64,000 nucleotides of DNA from Elmis aenea (lineage: Eukaryota; Arthropoda; Insecta; Coleoptera; Elmidae). The notes beneath the pieces are model-generated. The model worked only from the letters and a program-made list of their open reading frames with translations, was not told the origin of the DNA and did no database searches. Location: NCBI GenBank assembly GCA_947652605.1, contig OX393579.1, positions 17,567,674-17,631,673 of the forward strand. The letters run 5' to 3'. Below are positions 24,201 through 33,488 of the stretch, in pieces. Position numbers and translations under genes: made by a program. Numbering within the stretch: position 1 is the first letter of the stretch; every line of letters begins with the position of its first letter.

Positions 24201-24378
24201 TAACTCAGCGTGAAGTTGGAGTTACATATCTTTTTTTAAAATTATCTCCTATTAGAGACCAGCAAAAAATTTAAAAAGTATAGCAAAAATTAGCAAAAAA
24301 TGAGCAAAAAATTATGACGTTAAAAGTTTTTGTTTTTTGTTATGTTGTAGCTCCAACTTGACGGACCTGCCGTGTCCG
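21243..24378. mobile_element. Foldback-type element with ACTGGGCG-rich ends
   Basis: Flanked by an 8-bp duplication ATAATACC (21235-21242 and 24379-24386). The outer ends repeat TCAACTGGGCG in both arms, and the arms (about 21243-21570 and 22225-22502) are inverted copies for roughly 280-320 bp, including the stretch GTACATCGAAATTTGTAGAA. The non-mirrored centre has no gene. The right end is separated from its arm by a second element (22512-24368). No transposase was seen. The 8-bp duplication would suit hAT-like integration, but the superfamily is unresolved. Confidence 0.8.
22512..24368. mobile_element. Foldback/MULE-like element nested in the previous one
   Basis: It begins AGGTCCGTCAAATTGGAGCT and ends with the near-exact reverse complement (AGCTCCAACTTGACGGACCT). 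The flanking 9-bp target duplication GCCGTGTCC is exact (22503-22511 and 24369-24377). Both arms consist of three or so tandem units of about 147 bp (starts at 22562, 22709, 22856; mirrored at about 23875, 24022, 24167, 24314), rich in TTTTTTGCTCATTTTTTGC. Tandem-repeat arms plus a 9-bp duplication match Drosophila Foldback elements, which are allied to Mutator-like elements. The 0.9-kb centre (about 22920-23860) has no recognised gene. Confidence 0.9.
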
Positions 24379-25248
24379 ATAATACCAGATCATGGTACCC
24401 GAAGTAGGATACGCCGGCGTCTACCTTAGTTTTTTAGTTAGCCTCCCTGACAAATCAAGGCGCTGATTTGAAAAAATAATTATTTTTAAAATTTGATCAA
24501 GGTGCATTGTGTCAAGTAAAAATAAAATATTGTTGGAAGGTGAGCACAGAAAGATGAGTTACTTAATACTTTTTTTTTATAAATCTTTATCAGTCTGGAA
24601 ATTATTTAAATGTGGTCATTTACATTTTATAGTAACTATATTTTTTAAATTTCACGTATATTGTCTTTTTTTTTTAATGAGGGAAAACCGGCTAAAAGTA
24701 ACAAAATTTTGCATATATGAATTTTCAATAATCTCAAATAATTATTGCGAAAAAAGTATTTTCTAAAAGTGATAGGTTAATACAATTTTGAAATGTGAAT
24801 ACGAAATTTTACACAGATGAATAAAATAGCTGTATTTTGGCATATGTCACACTAATCTTGGGTAGTGTATTATAAAACAAAATCATATCACAAGAAATAA
24901 ACAACAGTCAAAATAGTTTTTAAGCATAATTTAACGAATTACTGAATTTCATAATGAAAACGTTTATTTCGAAGTAAGTTTTGCGTAAGTAATGCATTTT
25001 TATTTATTATCAGTTTATTAATATATATTTACATTACTATAGTTTTAAGTTTGTGAGACCGTGCAGTTGCAGTTAACCAAAATACATTGTGTCAAAATAT
25101 GTGTCCTTAGATGAGGTTCTTATTAAAATTATTTAAATATTATGTAGGTTTTGGCATAAATAAGCTTAAATTAAAATCACTTTTTTAATTTTAAATTAAA
25201 AAAATTATCACAATTCCAGATTCAAGACTTTCCACTTTTCATCACTTA

Positions 25249-25679
25249 AGGCCGTTATTTTAAACGACGAATAAGTAATTTACTCATGAAATAAAATTCA
25301 CTTCCCGTTAAATAGCTATTTTGAGTATTATAAACGTCAAATAAATTTACTTGTCAAATAACCTCTGATAAACCATGGGATAAATTTTAACTGTCGAATA
25401 AACATAACTCTCTACTTTTTCATGTCAACTGTTTAGTAAACGTGACATAATAATGATTATTAAAGGTAAGTAATAAATAATCATAAAGACATCGCACATA
25501 CCTACACACGATTTATGAATTTATGACGTTGTGTTTTTTTATTTATAACTTTAGTTGGTTATTTCACTATTTATTCGGCGATTTTCGTTTATAATAGCGG
25601 GAACAAATTTACTCGCCAAGTAAATTTATTTGAAGGATAGCTATTCGACTATTTAACTGACGTTTATAATAACGGCCCT
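25249..25679. mobile_element. TA-flanked MITE (mariner-like)
   Basis: It starts AGGCCGTTATTTTAAACG and ends CGTTTATAATAACGGCCCT, flanked by TA on both sides (25247-25248 and 25680-25681). Copy A of the duplication lacks it at the matching position, confirming insertion. Internal sequence repeats the motif GTTAAATAGCTATT and mirrors it near the right end. Non-coding, 431 bp. Confidence 0.85.
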
Positions 25680-25780
25680 TACATCTTTTAAACAGGACGA
25701 TAAGTGATTTTTAATTAGTCTTATTTATAATCATGAATGAATTAGATAAATAAACCAGAAATGTGTGGTGTAGGTTTATT

Positions 25781-25796
25781 CCACGTTGCAACGTGG
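25781..25796. other. Perfect 16-bp palindrome in copy B
   Basis: Identical to the palindrome at 20937-20952. Confidence 0.9.
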
Positions 25797-25892
25797 TGGA
25801 CAAGAATCAAGTTTATTGGCGGCTGTTAACAATGGGCGAAATATTGTCAACAGTTGCGGAATATTTAAACGAAATCAAGAAAAATGAAATGT

Positions 25893-26085
25893 ATGTATTT
25901 TATCACGGTGGTGTTGAATGGTGAAGGATTTTATTACTTCGGAGCAGGGTTTGAATATTACAAGAGGAACTCTCACGGAGGTCGGAGGTGAGAAGCAAAA
26001 TTGGTTCACGAGCGAGTGCGGCTGTTTCTACCAGGAAAATGCAATGGCGGAGCGACTTCGAAGCTGTGTACGGACAGTGAGCAAT
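25893..26085 (+). pseudogene. Possible FLYWCH-like zinc-finger remnant, duplicated
   Basis: One frame reads VVLNGEGFYYFGAGFEYYKR then NSHGGRR before a TGA at 25989. The copy A version at about 21060-21150 differs mainly by conservative changes (E to K, Y to F, S to C, R to Q). The G-F-x-Y-Y-K-R...GG-R pattern recalls the start of FLYWCH fingers, and a (K/W)-x-x-x-x-H-x-R stretch follows. The expected W-x-C and later Cys/His residues are not clearly in one frame. A family assignment is therefore weak; it could also be a decayed exon of something else. Confidence 0.25.
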
Positions 26086-26221
26086 AATACGAGATTTTTA
26101 TTAAATAATTGAAATAGTTTTGTAGTAGAAACATATAAATTGGTACATTTTTAGGTATAGAAGAAGATCGAGTGATGTTATAGATATTGAACCAGCACAC
26201 CAGCAGAAAAGCGTCGATTAA

Positions 26222-26448
26222 AGGTCTCTTCACACACATCAGTCACGGCGCGTCTCCGATCCGTCAGTTCCGTCAACCGTCAGTCATAAAAAATATTCTT
26301 TCTTGTAATTTAAGTTGATTCCGTCCGGCGCAGTCACGAATATCTCGTCAGTCCGTCAGTCACAGTTCCGGCGCCTGACAGTCAAACTTGCTAATATTTC
26401 TTCTTACCGATATTGCCTGACGCCTGACTGACGTGTTTGAAGAGACCT
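26222..26448. mobile_element. 227-bp PIF/Harbinger-type MITE
   Basis: It begins AGGTCTCTTCACACACATCA and ends with the near-exact complement (TGACGTGTTTGAAGAGACCT). It is flanked by TAA on each side (26219-26221 and 26449-26451), the 3-bp duplication of PIF/Harbinger elements. The interior repeats CCGTCAGT-type words. It lies 394 bp downstream of the NACHT gene's stop codon. Confidence 0.85.
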
Positions 26449-26841
26449 TAATAAAGAAATAAAATGATTATTTCGAACATGCACATTATTGAAACACAAT
26501 TAAAGTGAAACTGCGAAGAAAGAAGCGATTTAAGTTGCGATTAATTTTAATAATTTCATGATTGTGAGTGAAATATTAACGAATAAATCAAACAAATTGA
26601 ATAAATATTTTGAATATTTGAGGGAAAACGAAACGGATTTAAAGAAAATTTTGTGATTAATTTGATTAATTTGTTAATATTTTATTGTTAGTTCATTGTA
26701 AAAGTCGCAAGGGGCTGTAAATAATTAATTTAAGTTAATTGATGAGTTGGGCTCACCGGAAGTTCATGTTTTGACGAGACAATCTATTATAAACGTCTCA
26801 AGACGTACTAAGACGATTTTCAAAATATTTAAGATGAATTT
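26449..26841. other. Downstream region of the NACHT gene
   Basis: No gene. On the minus strand this is the presumed 3' UTR and flank of the NACHT-ankyrin gene. Confidence 0.5.
26681..26686 (-). promoter_or_regulatory. Candidate polyadenylation signal
   Basis: TTTATT on the plus strand is AATAAA on the minus strand, about 155 nt after the NACHT gene stop codon. In DNA this AT-rich the hexamer is common, so this is only a plausible candidate. Confidence 0.35.
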
Positions 26842-29800
26842 TCACAATTTATATAACGGATTTAGATAATCACAAACATCTCGATTATTGTATTCTTTAG
26901 CCAAATCTAACGCTGTTTCACCTTCTTTATTCTTGATATAAATATCAGCCTCATGATATACTAAAAGCTTAACAATGGACAAACGACCAAAACGAGCGGC
27001 CAAATGTAAAGGTGTTGCATTAATAACATCTCTAACATTTACGTCCGCTCCGCAATTCACCAACAAAATCGCTAGATCTAGATGTCCACGTTTAATCGCA
27101 TAATGTAATGCAGTCGAACCATTAAATCGTTTATTTATAATTCTGTTGAATGTTTCCGAGTTTTTATGATTAACTAAATTATTTAATATAAATGTCGTGA
27201 AATTATTGTATTCATATATATAATAATAATATAAACATATCTCTAGATCGTTAACGTCAATAATTAATGTTTTATCGTTAAATTTTGTTGTAATTTTGTC
27301 GACAATATTAAACGAATTTGTTTTAATTGCGTAATCTAAAGGATACAAGTTTAACAAATTGTCTCTAACATGTTTTGCATCTGCAGATAACAAAAGTTGA
27401 ACAATTTTTTCCATGACTAAGTTAGGTTTACGATCTAATTTATGTTTATCCAAATCTATTTCTTTCCCCCGTTCTGGCACGGGATGTCTAAGACCCCACG
27501 AAGCTGCCAAATACAAAGGCGACCTCCCGCCCCCATCAACGTCATTAACAATTTCAGGACGTGATGAGATCATCGATCTAACCACATAATATTGCCTATT
27601 AATTATGGCAAGGTGTAATTTATGATTTTTTCCTAAAATTCTGTCAAAGACGTTACGAACGACATTGTAGTTGGGTTTTAATATTTCTTCAATCAACTTG
27701 AGGGTGACATTTCGATTCGGACCTCCCTTAAAATTCGCACTAAGCCACTTGGCCACGAAATACTCCGCAAACGTCCGGTGCACGAAATTTATATTAAAGT
27801 CGCTGCTAACAACTACGAATCCGTCTTTCTGAACTAATTTAGATACATTTTTAATAAGGGCATTAAACTTTGATAATTCGGTTTCGACGTCCAGTTCGTT
27901 TATTAAGTCACTAGGAAATATGATTTTTAGCGCGTACAAACTTTGATACTCGTTGATTAAATCACCAAATTCTTTATTGTAATGACCAAATTTGGATTTC
28001 AATATTTCCAATTTTGCGCGAACAAAACTTTCGTACAAATATAACAAATCGAATGTTTCACGCAATTCAAGTACTCCCGTTCGAGCATAATTTTTACAAT
28101 CATCACTAAAAACCTCCGCTAATAGTCTACACTGTAATGGCACGCCAGTAAATTCGTTATCCCAATCGCTTAAATTGTTTTTAGTTAATTCCAACAATTT
28201 ATCAACAAATGTTTGTACCCTACCGCGAGAGTCTTCTTGCAAATTATCAATTTCTTGTGTGAAATATTTATTTAAAAACGTGATTTGATCATTTACATTA
28301 AACGGATTTAATGCGATACTCAAAGTGTCAAACTTATCCTCGACATGCGCCTGCATTACCGGTCTAGTAGTGAGAATCATCTTATAATTGTTATCGTACA
28401 AAGACCTGATCATATCAGTCACCTCACTTTCATACGTTGTCGCAATTTCGTCGAATCCATCGAAAATAATGAAAACACGGTTATGATCCAACAAAAAATT
28501 AAATATTAATTCATTAATTTCTGTACTGCACGAATTAGCGGCCATGATGGCTTTATTAAAATGTATTAAATGTTGCGATGGATTTGAATGATTTGTTTTA
28601 AATTCGTCACTGTAGTAATAATCTAAGTAAAGTTTTAAATCTACGTTTAACACCCAAGTATCTGATGGTATTTTGTGAGCTATGTAATCCATGAGAGTGG
28701 ATTTTCCCATCCCTGGACCTGCGCTAATAATACAAAGTTTGTTTTGAAGATTATCAACTAAATTAATTGAAGAAATACTAACATTAGAATTTGTTCTATA
28801 GTTTTTGATATTGTTGATACCACGTTCTGTTTTAATCAATTCAAAAATGCTTCCATTTTCATTCATACTCAACCCATGAATGCACTCACTTTTATTTTCT
28901 TTGACAATTAATTGAAAACAATCACTTTGTGATAAAATAATATTATAGTTGCAAATTATTTCTTTAATATTACAATTAGCTGAATAATTAAAAAACTTTA
29001 ATTTACCTATATCAATTTTACATTTTTTTAAACATTCTTTAAAGACATTTTCATTTTTTACAATAACTACAAATATATCCTTTTTACATTTTATCAGTGC
29101 CTCAGGATCAATTATTATTTTAGATAAAGTTTGAGGTACGTAAGAAGGGAGCAACACATTTAACTCATTTCCTATACAAAATTTACCCATCAAAATATAA
29201 ATTATATCTTTTACTAAAAGTGTATCTGTCAACTGTTCAATGTTAGGTATTTGTTCCAATTTTATTGATTTTCCCTGCAATTTAACATTTTCCTTAAACA
29301 CATTTGTTTTCAAATCCCCCTTTAAAGCCGATAACTTATAAAATACGTTTGGATTTTTATCTAATTGCATTTCATCGACAATCTCATTCACTAAAATTAT
29401 GACTCCTAAATTACACTTAGTGTTTAGTAACACATGTAATATCGCCCGATATTCTACGATGTTATTTGCCCGTAATACTAAAGGTATTTCCCCCGCTAAC
29501 CACATACCTTTAAAAATATCCAACAGTGTAATGTTATCTGTGACACCAATTGGCTGTTGAATTTGGCTATCTATTCCTGATCCCTTCAAATTACCCATAA
29601 TTTTATTCTTATCAACAGTCGCAAAGTTTGTAGTCCAAGTTTTGATATAATCAAATTTACATACATCTATATTACATATCTTATTAATTTTATCAAGCAC
29701 ATACGTAACAATAAAATCGTCAATGACATTTTTATCATCGGTTTCAACTAAAATAATTTTCTGAGTTTGCACAATGTCATTCCATGTTCCTGTTTCAACA

Positions 29801-30759
29801 ATTTTATGATACTCAAACACTGTTGAATAAAATTTGTTTACGAACGGATCTAATAATAATTCAGTCAATTTATTCAATATTAAGGATCTTGTGATTGTGT
29901 AAGGAGTAGAAGCTATAACACAATTATTTATAAAACTTAAATAACTTTTTGTAATTGTTGTCAAATGATGAGTATCACAACAACATTCTTTTATTTCATT
30001 GCTCACAAGTTGATCCAGTGCAGATTGATCAGATTGACCACAAAATAAAACTAATTTATTTAAAAATAGGCCAAAGTTTTGATTATTAAAATGTTCAGAA
30101 ATTTGTTTTATATCTGCCAATATGTTCTCAAAATTATTTTTACTAATTGATCGTAAACTAACTAGATATTGGTAATGATAATCTTTCAACTGGTTTTTTG
30201 ATGAAACTAATTCCTTATTAAATTCTTCAATTGTTGATACAGATGATACAAGATTATAAATATCGTTATATTCTTTAATAAACAGTTTATAATCTATATT
30301 ATATATGCCACAATCGGTTGTCCTTAGAGCTAATAATTCAGAATTTTTATTTTTTCTTAAAAATGTAAATTTACTATCAATAGTTTTATTTGTATAGAAA
30401 ATCAAATGAATATTATCGATATTTGCTACGATGTCTCCTATTTTACCTTGCTTATACTTCTGATAACCCTCATAATACTTAATTAGGCTAAAGTCTCCCT
30501 TTTTTGCACAAATCTCATCCCAACTAATGCCTTTACCTTTTTCTTGATGTTTTAACTGCAACATGTAGGTCGCCCATTCTCCACCATGATATTTCGTTTG
30601 AACCACTAGATCATCAAATGGCAGGAAACCTGCCACATTTACTGCCATTTGATAATCTACTATGTGGCGGTTTGCAAATTGTCGTAGCGCTACGAATGCG
30701 GGTAGTTTGCTTTCGTATATCCGACCTAAATCACTGGTTCCTGATCCTCTCGAATATTT
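26842..30759 (-). CDS. NACHT-ankyrin STAND protein with nuclease-like N-terminus (NLR-like)
   Basis: A single uninterrupted frame of 1268 codons runs from an ATG at 30648; I extend it 37 codons to a splice acceptor at 30760-30761, because the added residues (LGRIYESKLPAFVALRQF) complete the N-terminal domain. Numbered from that ATG: residues 1-40 hold FDDLVVQTKY...YMLQLKH, which with the upstream Glu forms an E...D...QxK pattern like PD-(D/E)xK restriction-type nucleases (Cap4/DUF4297-like). Residues 60-600 form a long region of unknown fold. The P-loop GPGMGKST is at 644-651, FIIFDGFDE around D730/D733 is the Walker B of NACHT NTPases, and ILTTRP near 760 fits a sensor motif. About 1012-1265 holds ankyrin repeats, the clearest at 1176-1265 (STALHYAIKRGHLDLAILLV, then TPLHLAARFGRLSIVKLLV). 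Members of this family are expected to oligomerise on ligand sensing; ligand and output are unknown here. An upstream exon with the start codon is not identified. Confidence 0.9.
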   Translation of the reverse strand, partial: KYSRGSGTSDLGRIYESKLPAFVALRQFANRHIVDYQMAVNVAGFLPFDDLVVQTKYHGGEWATYMLQLKHQEKGKGISWDEICAKKGDFSLIKYYEGYQKYKQGKIGDIVANIDNIHLIFYTNKTIDSKFTFLRKNKNSELLALRTTDCGIYNIDYKLFIKEYNDIYNLVSSVSTIEEFNKELVSSKNQLKDYHYQYLVSLRSISKNNFENILADIKQISEHFNNQNFGLFLNKLVLFCGQSDQSALDQLVSNEIKECCCDTHHLTTITKSYLSFINNCVIASTPYTITRSLILNKLTELLLDPFVNKFYSTVFEYHKIVETGTWNDIVQTQKIILVETDDKNVIDDFIVTYVLDKINKICNIDVCKFDYIKTWTTNFATVDKNKIMGNLKGSGIDSQIQQPIGVTDNITLLDIFKGMWLAGEIPLVLRANNIVEYRAILHVLLNTKCNLGVIILVNEIVDEMQLDKNPNVFYKLSALKGDLKTNVFKENVKLQGKSIKLEQIPNIEQLTDTLLVKDIIYILMGKFCIGNELNVLLPSYVPQTLSKIIIDPEALIKCKKDIFVVIVKNENVFKECLKKCKIDIGKLKFFNYSANCNIKEIICNYNIILSQSDCFQLIVKENKSECIHGLSMNENGSIFELIKTERGINNIKNYRTNSNVSISSINLVDNLQNKLCIISAGPGMGKSTLMDYIAHKIPSDTWVLNVDLKLYLDYYYSDEFKTNHSNPSQHLIHFNKAIMAANSCSTEINELIFNFLLDHNRVFIIFDGFDEIATTYESEVTDMIRSLYDNNYKMILTTRPVMQAHVEDKFDTLSIALNPFNVNDQITFLNKYFTQEIDNLQEDSRGRVQTFVDKLLELTKNNLSDWDNEFTGVPLQCRLLAEVFSDDCKNYARTGVLELRETFDLLYLYESFVRAKLEILKSKFGHYNKEFGDLINEYQSLYALKIIFPSDLINELDVETELSKFNALIKNVSKLVQKDGFVVVSSDFNINFVHRTFAEYFVAKWLSANFKGGPNRNVTLKLIEEILKPNYNVVRNVFDRILGKNHKLHLAIINRQYYVVRSMISSRPEIVNDVDGGGRSPLYLAASWGLRHPVPERGKEIDLDKHKLDRKPNLVMEKIVQLLLSADAKHVRDNLLNLYPLDYAIKTNSFNIVDKITTKFNDKTLIIDVNDLEICLYYYYIYEYNNFTTFILNNLVNHKNSETFNRIINKRFNGSTALHYAIKRGHLDLAILLVNCGADVNVRDVINATPLHLAARFGRLSIVKLLVYHEADIYIKNKEGETALDLAKEYNNRDVCDYLNPLYKL

Positions 30760-30774
30760 CTGAAATTTTTTTTG
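30755..30774 (-). other. Predicted 3' splice acceptor of the NACHT gene
   Basis: On the minus strand the sequence reads an A-run, TTTCAG, then AAATATTCG. Upstream of the CAG the same frame continues only to a TAA with no ATG, while the protein residues encoded between here and the first ATG fit the nuclease-like domain. A spliced upstream exon is therefore more likely than a start at 30648. The site lacks a long pyrimidine tract, so it is not certain. Confidence 0.55.
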
Positions 30775-30842
30775 AATGTTAGTTTACGAAATTGTCAATA
30801 TTTTCAAAAATGGCCCAAATTTAAAACAAAATATGTTCGCTC

Positions 30843-31099
30843 CAGGGGTCGGCAACCTTTTTGTCAATAAGGGCGCAATATAAATTCTAAAGTTACTGAG
30901 GGGCACCCGAAAAAAAATTTAAAAATTAAAGGTTTAATTTCCGGTAGTGGCCATATAGACGTAAGATTAAAATTCGAACATTTCGGTCGGTTAGCAATGC
31001 CTATGAGCGTACCATAAAACTGATTTCCCAACACCGTGTGTGTAATACAGCGAGGATGAATAAAAGTCTAACCGCGGGTGCCGTGTTGCCGACCCCCTA
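30843..31099. mobile_element. 257-bp MITE with hAT-like ends
   Basis: It starts CAGGGGTCGGCAAC and ends GTTGCCGACCCCCTA. The inverted match continues into the flanks (TTCGCT and AGCGAA), so the true ends may lie a few bases further out. No clean target duplication was found. It lies 80 bp upstream of the NACHT exon's predicted acceptor, inside the putative intron or promoter. Confidence 0.65.
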
Positions 31100-31140
31100 A
31101 GCGAAAACTTTTTTTTTAATGTTTAATGATTTAGAAACAA

Positions 31141-33372
31141 ATACAGGGTGTCCCAGTTAACGTAAACAGCATGGGGATCTCGTAAAGCGTAAACGGTAAG
31201 AAATACAGAGTTAAATGGGTAAGAATGATTCTATGAAAAAATCTTGAAAAAAAATTACAGTTTTTGCGCTATTCGTAAAAAAAATAATTACGTTTTCGAT
31301 TTTTGCTTGTAACTTGCTTATTTAAAATCATACCCGAAATAGTTTTCGACATTATTAGGACACTTTTTTGCGTAGAATTGAAATAAGTTAATAAATTTTA
31401 CCTATCTTTATTTGTTTTTGTTATTTTAAGATCAACTTTCTTATTTTATACGTGTCGTAGTTGGCTATGACACCATTTACATTTTTTTGTCTCGTTTCAT
31501 TGATGTATAGGTAGTTAGGTTTATTTTTAAAAATAAGCAAGTTATAGCAATACTATTGTATTTGTTAACCTTTCAGGGCTAACGTTTTTAATTTGAACAT
31601 AAAGGCTAACGTCGGTCTCACAGACCGAAAATAAAATATAACAGAAAAATATGTTTTTTAAATAATTTTAATCTGAAATTTATAAGACATGTAGTAGACT
31701 GTATATAAAAACAATTCAAATTAAAAAAAAAATATATTTCGCTGGTTTTTTACAAAAAAAAACGATGTAAAAAAACCCTTAGAAAAACGTATACATATTT
31801 TTTAAATGAAACCAAAACAATAATAAAATTTAAAAAATAAAGAAAAAACATCTGAAATAGGTTATTTACATTATAAATTAAGTAAAATTCAGGTTTAGCA
31901 CAAAAAAGTATTTATAGTATAACGTAACTTTTCACTATAAAAAGTACTATATATTTGCAGAGCATTCTACACATAATATGCCTTTTATGTGTTCCATACA
32001 CCTAAACATTGCATATATAGCACTTATATTTGGTTTTTCTACTTTTTTTACTACTGCAGTAAAAGCAGCGTCCATGTGCCTGTTTATTATTTGAAACATT
32101 CAGTGTTATTTGAAAATTTTCTTGAAGGCGTCCTAGGTAGATATTTTGCAAGTGCTCTGCGTCTTGCATGTGGCTTAAGTAACTCCATACCTAGTGTCTC
32201 TAAAACAATTCTTCAAAAAGTCTTTGCAAGTAATTTTGTTGTTGTTCATAATCGATTTTTACACTATTAGGATAATTATTACTTAAAATAATACACTAAA
32301 CCAGCAGCTCCATTACCTTTACTTTAATTACACCAAGGCTAACGTCGGTCTCTGAGACCGAAATTTGATGTAGTTAAAAAACTATACACGCATTTCTGCT
32401 GCCGTTTTGGCACAAGCAACATCTACATATAATATGAAGCTACTGAACGACCGAGCACGATATTCGAATCCATCTATCATTTATCGGAATAATTCGGTTC
32501 CGTCGGTCTCTGAGACCGCACGTTAGCTCTGAAAGGTTAAGTTTAATCAAAGTGGTCATTGGAAAACAAAACAAAACGTCACATAAATAAACTAGCTGTA
32601 CTTAATTAAACAAAAATAAACCTAAATAATTTATGATTTTTCAATTAACATTACTAGTGAATCTAAATTATATCATTCGTTCAATGTGTAGCCTACTCTC
32701 CATTGGCAATGCAAATTGTAGATCTGCACTTTGTAGATAATAATGTTTTCTTAAGCATATTTCTTTTTATTTGATAGACTTTTGTTAAACTATAGCCAAT
32801 CTTAATTTTTTGTTCAACTGTCTTTTTATGATTAGCTGTTTTAAGAACATTTCATCAAACAAAAAGTAACATGCTTAGAAACACATTGTTATCTACAAAG
32901 TGCAGACCTTAAATTTGCATTGCCCATAGCTACACATTGAACGCATGTTATAATTTAGATTCAGTTGTAATAGTAATTGAAAAATCATAAATTATTATGT
33001 AATTTAAAAAATATCTTAACTTATTTAGGTTTCTTTGTGTTTTTAATTAAGTACAGCTAGTTTATTTATGTGATATTTTGTTTTGTTTTCCAATGGCCAC
33101 TTTGATTAAACTTAACAAATACAATAGTATTGCTATAACTCGTTTATTTTTAAAAATAAACCTAACAACCCATACATAAATAAAACGACAAAAAAACAAA
33201 CTCTTTTTAATGGTGGCATAGCCAACTACGACCCGTATTTAAAATAAGAAATTTAATGTTAAAATAACAAAAACAAATTAAGATAGGTAAAATTTATTAA
33301 CGAATTTCAATTCTACGCAAAAAAGTGTCCCAATAATGTCGAAAAATATTTTGAGTATGATTTTAAATTTAT
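31141..33372. mobile_element. Large inverted-repeat (foldback) element
   Basis: It starts with ATACAGGGTGTCCCAGTTAA. From about 31320 the left arm (31320-31564 plus 32541-32730) mirrors the right arm (about 32890-33372) over roughly 430 bp, with moderate divergence. Matching words include GTAGTTGGCTATG and CATAGCCAACTACG, and CTAGCTGTACTTAATTAA and its complement. The spacer (about 32735-32885) is short. The right ACAGGGTGT end is missing, so the copy is truncated. A piggyBac MITE splits the left arm. Confidence 0.85.
31569..32536. mobile_element. piggyBac-type MITE, TTAA-flanked
   Basis: TTAA (31565-31568), then CCTTTCAGGGCTAACG; the other end is CGTTAGCTCTGAAAGG, then TTAA (32537-32540): a 16-bp inverted repeat with one mismatch. 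Three 15-bp palindromes CGGTC-N5-GACCG occur at 31613-31627, 32346-32360 and 32504-32518. The right arm of the surrounding inverted repeat (near 33104-33124) preserves the unoccupied site with a single TTAA. At 968 bp there is no transposase frame. Confidence 0.92.
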
Positions 33373-33376
33373 TAAA

Positions 33377-33462
33377 CGTTTCACATCGCTTGCTAAAGAT
33401 TTGCTGAAGATATAGCATTGCATTCTTGCTGCTAACTTTAACATGCGATGTGAAGCGCTTTA
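33377..33462. repeat. Short inverted repeat, 86 bp
   Basis: TTTCACATCGC (about 33379) and GCGATGTGAA (about 33445-33454) face each other, with AAACG and CGCTTT outside. It abuts the broken right edge of the large inverted repeat and may be a tiny element or a recombination scar. Confidence 0.4.
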
Positions 33463-33488
33463 CAAGATAAAATGTTTATACGTTTTAT

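Larger units (their letters stand above)
24735..26087 (+). repeat. Direct duplication, copy B
   Basis: Partner of copy A (20260-21242). It carries one extra block absent from A: the TA-flanked MITE at 25249-25679. Divergence between copies is substantial, so the duplication is not recent. Confidence 0.9.
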
